Source: a virus. From it: DNA of 59,703 nt. Made by a program: the position numbers and the translations under genes. The stretch's first letter is position 1. The number at the start of each line of letters is the position of its first letter. The DNA is taken from the IMG/VR virus record IMGVR_UViG_3300007512_001945, positions 1 through 59,703 of that record; one strand, 5' to 3'. Below the pieces are notes generated by a model, which worked only from the letters and a program-made list of their open reading frames with translations, did no database searches and was not told where the DNA came from. Shown here piece after piece: positions 49,014 to 59,100 of the stretch.

Positions 49014-49379
49014 ATGGCTTCAATAGGAGTTAGCCTGCCGCTGACAAAAGACTCAGCCGACGGGTTTACTATGCTTAAAACTCTGGCAACAACAATTAAG
49101 CAAAATTTTAAGATGTTGATACTCACAGATCCTGGAGAGCGCGTGATGACTCCAAATTACGGAGTAGGACTTAGAACGTATTTGTTTTTAAACTATAGCG
49201 AGGATGCGCATGAAAAAATTAGGAGCAAGATCTTACAACAAACCTCTCTCTATATGCCGTCTGTTTCTATTCAGGCAATTGATTTTGGTATGGAGCCAGA
49301 CTTAAATAAGCTGTCTGTTCATATTCGATATGCAATACCCAATATAGGAATAGAGGATTTATTAGAGTTTACTATTTAA
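49014..49379 (+). CDS. Baseplate wedge protein (T4 gp25-like)
   Basis: 121 aa. GVSLPLTKDSADGFTMLKT, LILTDPGERVMTPNYGVGLR and a final EDLLEFTI are typical of the gp25/W lysozyme-like baseplate family, including the GERxMxPxFG core. It joins the wedge to the sheath ring in T4. Just ahead of the gp6-like gene, as in many contractile phages. Confidence 0.88.
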   Translation: MASIGVSLPLTKDSADGFTMLKTLATTIKQNFKMLILTDPGERVMTPNYGVGLRTYLFLNYSEDAHEKIRSKILQQTSLYMPSVSIQAIDFGMEPDLNKLSVHIRYAIPNIGIEDLLEFTI

Positions 49380-49380
49380 T
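49373..49380 (+). promoter_or_regulatory. TATTTAAT box upstream of gp6-like gene
   Basis: TATTTAAT spans the stop of the gp25-like gene and lies 23 bases before ATG 49396; it belongs to the same class of boxes. Confidence 0.25.
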
Positions 49381-49395
49381 AGTGAGGTTTTTTTG

Positions 49396-51192
49396 ATGGC
49401 TGACGAACAGAAGAAAATTTTACCGATTAACTATACTCACAGAGAGTATCAGGGCATCCGGCAAGACCTGCTGCAACTGGCAGAAAGATACTACCCAGAA
49501 AATTTTCAAGATTTTAGCGAAGCTTCATTTGGAGCCCTGATGCTTGATGCGGTTGCGTATGTCGGTGATCAACTATCATTATATCTAGATTACAACGTAA
49601 ACGAGTCGTTTCTAGACACAGCATACCAGCTTAATAATGTTGTGCGCCATGGTCGCGTTCTCGGATATAAAAATCCCGGTCGACCCTCGACCCATGGCAC
49701 AGCAGCTGTATACATTCAGGTACCGGCTACCACAACTGGAATGGGACCCGACACTCGCTATATTCCCACCATGCTGCGCGGGAGTTCGTTTACGTCTGAT
49801 AACGGGCTGTCCTTTGTTTTAACAGAGAATATATCGTTTTCCGAACCAGTTAACCAAGTGGTTGTATCGCAGGTGGATAGCATCTCCGGCGCCCCCACTT
49901 ACTATGCCATCAAAGCTTACGGAAACGTAGTCTCCGGTCGATTCTCACAGGAACAAGTTGTGGTGGGAGCTTTTGAGAGGTTTAAGCGTATCCGAGTGGC
50001 ATCCCCAGATATTTCAGAGATCATCTCAGTGTTCGATTCCGAAGGAAATCAATATTTTGAAGTAGAGTATCTTGCTCAAGATATGGTATTCAAAGAGCTT
50101 GCTAACCAGAACTACAAGAGCGACAACGTCCCATCCATTTTAAAGCCAATGCTGGTATCTAGAAAATTCACCGTAGAACGGGACATAGCAGACACATACC
50201 TGCAGTTTGGGAGCGGCAATGAGGCAGAATCGAATGTCGTCGCCAACCCACAACAAGTGGCAATTGACGTATTTGGAAAAAGCTATGTTACGGATACCAC
50301 ATTCGATCCAACGAGATTGTCTAAAAACAAGAATTATGGAATTTGCCCAGCAAACACAACTTTAACCATTACCTATCGCACTACAAATCCGACCAACTCA
50401 AATGTTGCAGTGGGGTCACTAAATAGCGTAAGCACCGTGTTATTTGACTTTGAAGATCGGAGCAGCTTAAGCGGGCTCAATGTTCAAGCGGTCATCGACT
50501 CCGCGGAAGTCTCTAACGAGACGCCCATAGTCGGCAGCGTCGCCGAACCGTCAACATCGGAAATCAAGCGAAGAATCTTTGATACGTTTCCGACTCAAAA
50601 TCGAGCAGTCACTCAAAGCGATTATGAAAATTTAGCCTACCGCATGCCGGGGAAGTACGGTTCTCTCAAGAGAGTTTGCATTCAGAAAGACCAAGATTCC
50701 CTTAAAAGAAATTTAAATATGTATGTTATTTCGGAGGATAGCTTTGGAATGCTTACAAAAACTAACGCAACCATAAAAAATAATTTAAAAACTTGGCTTG
50801 AACAGTATAGAATGATTAATGACACTGTGGACATTCTCGATCCACATATTATCGATATAGGAATTGATTTCGTTATCAAAACTGCACCCGGCGCAAACCG
50901 CACCGATACGTTAAACGCCGGTATCTTAGCCTTGACAGCAAAATACGAAGAGTCGTTCTTCATTGCCGAGTCTATGTCAATTAGCAGTATTTATAGTACA
51001 CTCAGCCAAGTTGAGGGTGTCTTAGACGTTGTTACGGTAAAACTACACAATAAACTCGGAGGAAGTTATTCTTCAGTTGCATTTAATGTTCAAAAGAACC
51101 TATCGCCAGATGGTTCATCGCTAGTTGCACCGGCAAACGCCATATTTCAGATTAAGTACCCTTCTGTAGATATCAGAGGAAAGGTCAGGTAG
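49396..51192 (+). CDS. Baseplate wedge protein (T4 gp6/baseplate J-like)
   Basis: 598 aa from ATG 49396. INYTHREYQGIRQDLLQLAE and FQDFSEASFGALMLDAVAYV, then QLSLYLDYNVNESFLDTA, are the standard gp6-like N-terminus. Later RIFDTFPTQNRAVTQSDYEN is the conserved J-like core and the end LDVVTVKLHNKLGG fits. It forms the wedge ring that surrounds the hub. Order gp25-gp6 is conserved in contractile tails. Confidence 0.9.
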   Translation: MADEQKKILPINYTHREYQGIRQDLLQLAERYYPENFQDFSEASFGALMLDAVAYVGDQLSLYLDYNVNESFLDTAYQLNNVVRHGRVLGYKNPGRPSTHGTAAVYIQVPATTTGMGPDTRYIPTMLRGSSFTSDNGLSFVLTENISFSEPVNQVVVSQVDSISGAPTYYAIKAYGNVVSGRFSQEQVVVGAFERFKRIRVASPDISEIISVFDSEGNQYFEVEYLAQDMVFKELANQNYKSDNVPSILKPMLVSRKFTVERDIADTYLQFGSGNEAESNVVANPQQVAIDVFGKSYVTDTTFDPTRLSKNKNYGICPANTTLTITYRTTNPTNSNVAVGSLNSVSTVLFDFEDRSSLSGLNVQAVIDSAEVSNETPIVGSVAEPSTSEIKRRIFDTFPTQNRAVTQSDYENLAYRMPGKYGSLKRVCIQKDQDSLKRNLNMYVISEDSFGMLTKTNATIKNNLKTWLEQYRMINDTVDILDPHIIDIGIDFVIKTAPGANRTDTLNAGILALTAKYEESFFIAESMSISSIYSTLSQVEGVLDVVTVKLHNKLGGSYSSVAFNVQKNLSPDGSSLVAPANAIFQIKYPSVDIRGKVR

Positions 51193-51199
51193 AAAACAC

Positions 51200-53128
51200 A
51201 TGATTAGAAAATATACAGCATCTGCTGATACCACCATTGTTAACGCCTATCAGCCCAATTTATCGACTCGTGGAACTGGTTCCAATATGGGGATGGCAGA
51301 TGTTATGGAGGTTTTCTCCGTTTACGGAAGGCAGACACCCAGTAGCTCTGCCGCACAAGGATCTCAAGAATTATCGCGATTGCTAATCAAATTTCCTACT
51401 GCAGGAATTTCAGCCGACAGAACAAGTGGATTGGTGCCTGCCAGTGGCAGTGTAAGGTTCTATCTTAGTTTATATAATGCTCAGATTTCCAAGACAACAC
51501 CGCGCGATTATAAGCTTGTAGTTCATGCTGTTTCACAGTCATGGGAAGAGGGCGTCGGATTAGATTTAGAAGGCTACAAAGATTACACGAAGGGCAACAC
51601 CGGCGCCAACTGGATTGACAGAATTAGTAAGGACGTCCCCGAGATCACCAAGTTTGTGTTTGGCTCTGGTGATCCGACAAAATACGCCGCCGGCGCCGGC
51701 GCAAACTATGTAAAGCTTTATAACACGTCTACTCGGTACAATTTTTGGTTTAAAAATACCGGCGCCGACTCACTCCCAGACGCAGACGGAACGGAGATCC
51801 GAGTCGACATCAACGGCTTAGGATCAGCAGCCGCCATCGCCGGCGCATTTCAAACCACAGCTTCTGCTCAGAGTGGCTTCTCAGCTAATATCGATGGCGC
51901 CACAGTCTATGTTACAGCTAGCAATTCTGGCTCCTCAACGGATACTAGTGTTTACGGGACTTTGAGTTATTTGACCGTCTCTGTTCCTCAAGCCGGCGGC
52001 AATGCTTCTCGCTGGCAAAGTGTTGGTGGAAGCTATTTGACAGGCGGCTCTTATCCGTTCTTTGAGCAGTCGTTTGAAACCGGATTAGAAGATCTAGAAG
52101 TAGATATTACCGGCTTGGTCGAAAGTTGGATTGCCGGCACCTATGAAAACTACGGAGTGGGCGTACACCTATCCCGCTCATATGAAGCGTATTTCTCGGG
52201 TTCCGATGGTGAGAACAGCGGCAGCGTCCTTAACAATACCGATGGCGCCACCAAATCTTATTATACAAAGCGCTTCTTTGCGCGAGGATCACAGTATTGG
52301 TTTAAGCGCCCACGCATTGAAGCGAGATGGGACGACACCAAGCAGGACCAACGCGGAGACTTTCATTATAGTTCATCGTTAGCGCCTGCCGCCGACAACT
52401 TAAACACCATTTTTCTTTACAATTACGTCCGCGGTCGCTTGGTAAACATTCCGAACATCGGAACTGGCAATCCTTATGTGAGCCTTTACTCAGGCTCCTC
52501 AGACAATTCTGCCCCAACCGGCTCCAAGTTGTCGTCCATTGCCGCCAGCACTCCTATCGGCGCCGGCGTCAAGAACATAACCGGCGCATATGTCTCGACC
52601 GGCATCTACTCCTGCGACATAGGGATCGCCTCTTCATCAATCACACACTTGTTCGATGTTTGGCACGACGGCACCACCGAATACTTTACCGGTTCAATCC
52701 AGCCGATACTTCAAGATGGCGAAATGACGCGTCGAACACCGATTCACTACCTCAACATCACCAATCTTCAGAACGAATATAGGGCTGATGAGACCGCACG
52801 CATGTACCTTTATGTAAGAGATAAGAACTGGAGCCCAACAGTTTACACACAAGCCAATACTAACGTGGCAACGACTGCTATTCAAAGCGCATCTTATCGG
52901 GTATATCGAGTGCTGGACGGATACCCAGCGATCAGACACAACACTGGATCAAATTATGCAACTGGGCTATCCTACGATGTGTCTGGAAATTACTTTGACT
53001 TGAACATGAAACTACTGGAACCCGGATATGAATACGCGGTCAAGTTTGCGTTCTATAACAGCGAACTCAGCACGTGGAATGAACAAGACGACACATTTAA
53101 GTTCCGAGTAGAAGACTATGAGTATTAA
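51200..53128 (+). CDS. Tail/baseplate protein with DNRLRE-like domain
   Basis: 642 aa. ASADTTIVNAYQPNLSTRGT at the start and VDITGLVESWIAGTYENYGV (about 295-315) follow the DNRLRE fold, where a jelly roll covers a shaft. Many Gly-Ser-Thr repeats and a final strand-rich domain. Acts in tail fibres or baseplate periphery. The next gene overlaps by 11 bp. Confidence 0.7.
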   Translation: MIRKYTASADTTIVNAYQPNLSTRGTGSNMGMADVMEVFSVYGRQTPSSSAAQGSQELSRLLIKFPTAGISADRTSGLVPASGSVRFYLSLYNAQISKTTPRDYKLVVHAVSQSWEEGVGLDLEGYKDYTKGNTGANWIDRISKDVPEITKFVFGSGDPTKYAAGAGANYVKLYNTSTRYNFWFKNTGADSLPDADGTEIRVDINGLGSAAAIAGAFQTTASAQSGFSANIDGATVYVTASNSGSSTDTSVYGTLSYLTVSVPQAGGNASRWQSVGGSYLTGGSYPFFEQSFETGLEDLEVDITGLVESWIAGTYENYGVGVHLSRSYEAYFSGSDGENSGSVLNNTDGATKSYYTKRFFARGSQYWFKRPRIEARWDDTKQDQRGDFHYSSSLAPAADNLNTIFLYNYVRGRLVNIPNIGTGNPYVSLYSGSSDNSAPTGSKLSSIAASTPIGAGVKNITGAYVSTGIYSCDIGIASSSITHLFDVWHDGTTEYFTGSIQPILQDGEMTRRTPIHYLNITNLQNEYRADETARMYLYVRDKNWSPTVYTQANTNVATTAIQSASYRVYRVLDGYPAIRHNTGSNYATGLSYDVSGNYFDLNMKLLEPGYEYAVKFAFYNSELSTWNEQDDTFKFRVEDYEY

Positions 53129-56100
53129 GAAACTCTTTGGCGAGACCGTAGGAGACCTACAGTCAGCCGATTATAAAAACCAGAAAGAAACTTTCGAACC
53201 AATAGAGTCAGCGCGAAATGCGGAAGCTATTGAATTGAAACAAAATACGTTTGTACCGCAAGTGGACTTTGCGGAACCAGAAAACTTCGCTAAGTATGGC
53301 TCGGCTTATCTTTATTATAGCGGCGCGATGAACAGGATCTTGGATTTCTATCCTTACGATGGCTCAAAAGCTGAAAAGAACGAGTTTTACAATGGATTGA
53401 TGGGGGTCGAGAAATATGTTTTCGACAATCTTTATCCGAAGTCTACTGGTTATGCGGTTTTAAGTCCCGCCGGCTATACCCGTGTTGGCGACATGACTTC
53501 GGATGGCTACGGTACTCCAAGCTCATACGAATACATCACGTTCAAGGGTGGACCCGGAACAGGCTCTGCCGGCAGCACATTGGTGTCGAAATCGCCAAAC
53601 GCTTACTCGAACAAGTTTAACTACAGTAACATATATGACACGGACATTTATACTACGGAGAACCTGCCAACTGATTATGGTAAAGGCACTCGACAATCGA
53701 ACTTAAAGGCTAATTTTGATACCGGCGTAACCGTTGAATTTTGGCTGAAGAAAGAGGCTTTCGATGTTACTGCAACCCAGCAAGAAGTTGTTTTCGATCT
53801 TTGGAACAGCGCAAGCGTTGGAAACACAGACTACGGGCGATTGACGATTACGATTCAAGGTTCTTCGGGCTCGGCAACGCCATTCCTATTAACAGCGCAA
53901 TCCGGCACTGTATCAGCTTCCTTTGTTACTCAGTCGATAGGAAGCGGTCTTACGCCTAGTTCTCTAACGTCTTGGGGACACTATGCTTTCGTCTTCCAAA
54001 ATTCTGGCTCGATGCTCAAGACCCAACTGTATGTTAATGGCTATATTAACGACGTCACATCTTCCTTCTCAACTCCCGGTACAACAAACGGAAGCTTGGG
54101 AGAGATCACCGGAAGTATGATCGGTCGCATCGGCGCACTTATAACTAATCCGATGACCAACCGAGTCTCTGCAAGCTCTGCGCGCAATGGCGATGGCAGG
54201 CTATCAGCGTCTCTTGACGAATTCCGTTATTGGAAAGTTGCACGAAATGCGCAGCAAATTGGAGAGAGCTTCTTCGTGCCCGTAGGCGGCGGCGTAAACA
54301 CAGATATTTCTAACACGACCTTGGGTGTCTATTATAAATTTAACGAGGGCATAACCACTGTAGCCGCCACGGATAGCATTGTTTTGGACTATGCTGGGCG
54401 CGTAACTAACGGCGCTTGGACTGGATACACAAGTACCTCTCGAAACACCGGTTCTGCGATTGTATCTGCGTCAGCCGCTTCTCGGGAAGATCCAGATCCG
54501 ATTATGCGCTCGCAGCATACAGATGTATCAACATTACAAACTAATTTGTTGGAATCGGGTTCGTTCTATGATTCAAATAACAATTCTTCGTTTATTAATT
54601 ATGCGCCGGCGTGGGTTATTGAAGAGCACGAAAATGAAGGCAATGATAACTTAAAGATTATTTCGCACATCATGGGTGCTTACTTCGACAAAATGTATTT
54701 GCTGACCAGTCAGATGCCAGCGCTGCGTCAGACAACTTATACAACAGCGTCTCATCGACCCTACCCCTTTGCGCACCATTTGCCACAGTCGCTTGGCTTA
54801 TATTCGCCAGAAATATTTGTGGATTCTACGATTTTAGAGAAATTTGAGAGTCGAACAGAGAAAGAACTTTTTGAAAGCAAGCTGGTCGACGCCAAGAATC
54901 TCATTTACCTCAATCTTTATAATAACTTAACAAACATATACAAATCTAAGGGCACCGAAAAATCAATTCGAAATGTCATGAGATGTTTCAACCTCGATGA
55001 CTCGCTCCTTAAACTAAAAGTTTATAATCGGGACAACACATATCAACTAAAGAACAATCTGCAACAATCAATGTTGGATCGTTCATCGCTAGACTTTAAC
55101 CAGTCGGGCAATATTCATGCGGTTGTTTATCAGGCGCTAACAGGAACAGCCACGCCGGTTTCTAGAGGCGGTCAGGCTCTTGGATATATAAGTGCATCAC
55201 GCGGCACCGCCGGCGCCTATAACGCAGAAGCACGCTACGGCGCCACTATCGAGGCATCGCTGACGCTGCCAAAATTCTTTTCCACTAACGACAAGTTTAA
55301 TAGAACGTGGATCTCCTCATCGCTGTTTGGATTATACCAAGTTACAACGGGTAGTATCACAAACGAGAGTGGTTCAGCAACCACACTGAGAGCCTCCGAC
55401 GAGACAAACTTCCAAATCTTTGCAGTCCGCGACGCAGAATATTCTAAGAATGTAAGATTCTTATTAACTTCTTCAATCTCCCCTCATCCGATACCAACGT
55501 TGAGCAGTTCGACTTTCCCCGGCGCCTATGATGATTCGCAATGGAACTTATCCGTAAGAATTAAGCCGAGAGGCTATCCGCTCGATGGAATGGTGACTGG
55601 ATCAACTACAAACTATCCATATGATGTTATATTCCGAGGCGTCAACACTATCCTTGGCACAGTTCGAAATTCATTCGAAGTTACCGGTGTGATGGGCGCC
55701 CCAACTCATTACCCAGCCGGCTATAGCGCAGCTAACTCATACTTAAGCGGCACAAATTTCCTGCATAGCGCGAAGAGAGTTTATGCCGGCGCACGCAGAA
55801 CAAACCTTACGGGAACAGTTTTAAACCCGTCTGACGTGAGATTCAGCAGCATAAAGTACTGGACTAAAGTATTAGACAACCTTTCCCTAGATCAGCATGT
55901 TTACGACTTAGAAAACGCAGGAATTTCCGGATCTTATCGGGAGATCGCGCCACGAGATACAAACAATGCCGGCTTAGACTTAACAAACGCCAACACTATC
56001 GCATTAAATTGGAGATTTGACAACTTAACTAGCTCCAACGCCGGCGGATACTTTAATGTGACAGACTATAGCTCTGGCTCTGCGCTATTGAGAGACAACT

Positions 56101-59100
56101 ACGGCTGGCTCGGAGAGGTGGTGGGCTATCAACACGGTGGTTATGGCTGGGGATTCCCGCCTTTAGAGAAAGCAGTTGTCCAAAAGCAACTTACAAACGT
56201 GTTCAAGTTCATTGATCCGGAGCAAGCTGTTTCGTCTGACATGATCCAAATTTTAGACAAGGATGACGAGGTGTTCGGCGTGGTTGAAACAGTACCCGAC
56301 TTCATCTATACTTTGGAGAAGAGCCAACAGCAAGCAGTTTCTGACGAGATGCTTGACTTTTTTGCCGGCGTAATCGACTTTAATAACTTAATCGGCGCTC
56401 CCATCAATCGATATCGAGATCGATACAAAAATCTGGAGAAATTAAGAGAGGCATTTTATAGAAGAGTAACAGCCGTCACCGATGTTGAGAAATTTGTAGG
56501 CTACTATAAGTGGTTTGATGATGCCATCACAGAGATTGTATCTCAGCTTGTTCCAGCATCTTCCAACTTAGTAGAAGGAGTGCTAAACACAATCGAACCA
56601 ACCGTGCTAGATCGCTCGAAATACGAAACCAAATATCCCACTCTCGATGCTCAAGTGCCCGATCTTGTGGGAGTTGTGGGGGGCGAAGCGGAATCCGCGT
56701 GGGACGCAAAATTAGAGCGCACGACTGTTCCTCGATCACCTCGCGACACAACTCGCCACGTTCCTTTCTGGAAGACTCGCGCAATTCGCTCCGCCGATGA
56801 GATCTCTGCCGCACGCTTTGTAGGCGCCGCAGCGGCAGCAATCATTGATGCCCAACGCGAAACGTTTAGAAAAGTTATTGTCTCTGCACCTCACATGAGT
56901 CGATCTGCACCGACTTTCTACGACCACAAAACGAACAACACATACACCGGCAACGCGTTTAAGATCAACACCCTTTCGAAGTTATTCAAAGTCACAGCAG
57001 ACAAAAAATACGACACCCGCGGAAGTATCAAGGGAGGAGTAAATTTTGATGCTAACAAAAATATACACTTTACATACGCTGCCCTACATCCAGCGGGTCC
57101 AGTAGACCAGTCCGGCGGGCGATTTGTCCCTCAAAATGTTTTAATAGCCTTTATGAAGGATTTGGTTGCGCTCCCATACGATAACGATCCAAAACTGCCG
57201 ATAGAAAAGATAAAGAGGTACATTACTGTAAATCATGGTCGCGCCAAAGTCGGAGAAAGCGATGAACATCTCAAATCATCATTGGTGTTCCCCTTCAATC
57301 TCATCAGTTCGTCGGTCAAGACCGGATACCAGAAAGAAGTTTATGACAGATTAACAGCAAGCTTTGAAATAACTAACCTCCATAACGACGTTTATGGACC
57401 AGATATGGAAAAGCCGTTGCAGGGACCATTTACTGAGCATGTGGTTGGCGGACACCAGTCGAGACACGTTCGTGTAAACTATAGTAGTTCTACGCACCCA
57501 TTAGATACATGGAGAACGCGCCCCGAAGCATGGAAGATCTTGCTCGGAACTTGCGATGCCACATTCACAGGCGCCATCGGAATGGTCGGCGCCGATTACC
57601 CATGGCCAGAGTGGAACGGATATCCCGACGTTCCCGGGAATTACCCAGCGTATCCGATGACTGCAGCTTTGAAGGCGGTTTATTATCGTGATGTTGTGGC
57701 AAAGCGCCCGGTCAACATCAAGAATATCAAACTCACGACCGGCTCAACCATCCTAGGAAATTACAGACACACATATGATTTTGTGAACACCGTCGGGACC
57801 TTTAACAACCCCCGCGGCTTCATAGAGAACCAGCCGACATTTCCCGCAAACGTGTTCCAAACACATACAACAGGCGCCACATCAACCAATACCATCTTGG
57901 ACATGCCGCGACTCTTACGCCCGGGAACCGTCCCTGCCGCAATTCAAGACAGTCACTTTACCTTTGTTGGCGATTACTCCACATCTTATTTGACAAGCGC
58001 GATTAACAAGTCAGTTATTGTGGGGAGATTCTCAAACCACGGCGGACCAGAAGTACAGTCGAGAGGACATCAAGATTTCAGATCCTCCGAGTATTCAGTC
58101 TACAATGCTCTTAACTTTAAGAATTTAACGGTTATCAAGCCCTCACAAGGACCCAGCGGCACAATTTCGGAAACTGAGGGCATCCGCGTATCGGATATTC
58201 ACGGATTCGACTATGGATTGCGCTCACAGCTTTCGCGACACACGGCGCGATTTGGTCGCGACTCATTGTTTGTGACAAGTACAGCTGTTCCTTATGGTAA
58301 TGCCGCACCCGGAGGTACCTACAATCAATTGCCCGGCTTCCACAAAGTCCACCGTAATAATGTGGGGCGCCCTAAGTGTCTTGATACAATTACTTATGGA
58401 TACAATAAAGCGCTTACAAACAGTTCCGGTTATGATTTCGGCGCTGCCAATTATTTATCGACGCTCATTTTGACTGGCGCAGACAACAACGATGCGACCA
58501 ATACCATCATGCCTTTAATCGGCGCTGTTACATCAAGCGGTCTCTCATGGACCGGCTGGATCAACTTTGGAGATCAGGGATCCGCCGTGACCCAGAGCGT
58601 CACAGCTCTTGGTTTACGCCATACTGACAAAACCTTTTTCGAAATTCAGAAAACACACGGTTCAGGCGAGTACAAATTTCAAGTATACTTACGTCTTCAA
58701 AATACCGCCGGCGGATGGAGAACCGGCGGCGGAGCGGGCGACTATAATTTATGGGAGTTCACTTCCACTGATAATTGGTCTTCGGGATGGAACCACTTTT
58801 CGGTTGTGTGGGATGCCAGCGCCGTCTCCAATGGCTCTCTGGCTTCAGTTGCTGACAAATACATGAAGATTTACTATAATGGAGTCGATACAGAAGCCTC
58901 GCGGGTAGATAGCAACACAACTAAAAACTATTATAGCACATGGGATGCAACCAAATCTGGAGCATTTGGGTTTTCTACTCCTCCCAACAACATTGTCGTA
59001 ACCTATAACGGCGCATTTTCGATTGGCGGAGACTTCACCGGTCTTCGCCCCATGTCAGGCGCCATTGACGAATATACTTATTGGACTCGCCCGCTCACCC

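Noticed and set aside
51690-51705. The CGCCGGCGCCGGCGC run as a regulatory repeat
   Set aside because: It lies in frame in the DNRLRE-like protein and encodes Ala-Gly repeats; a codon effect is simpler.
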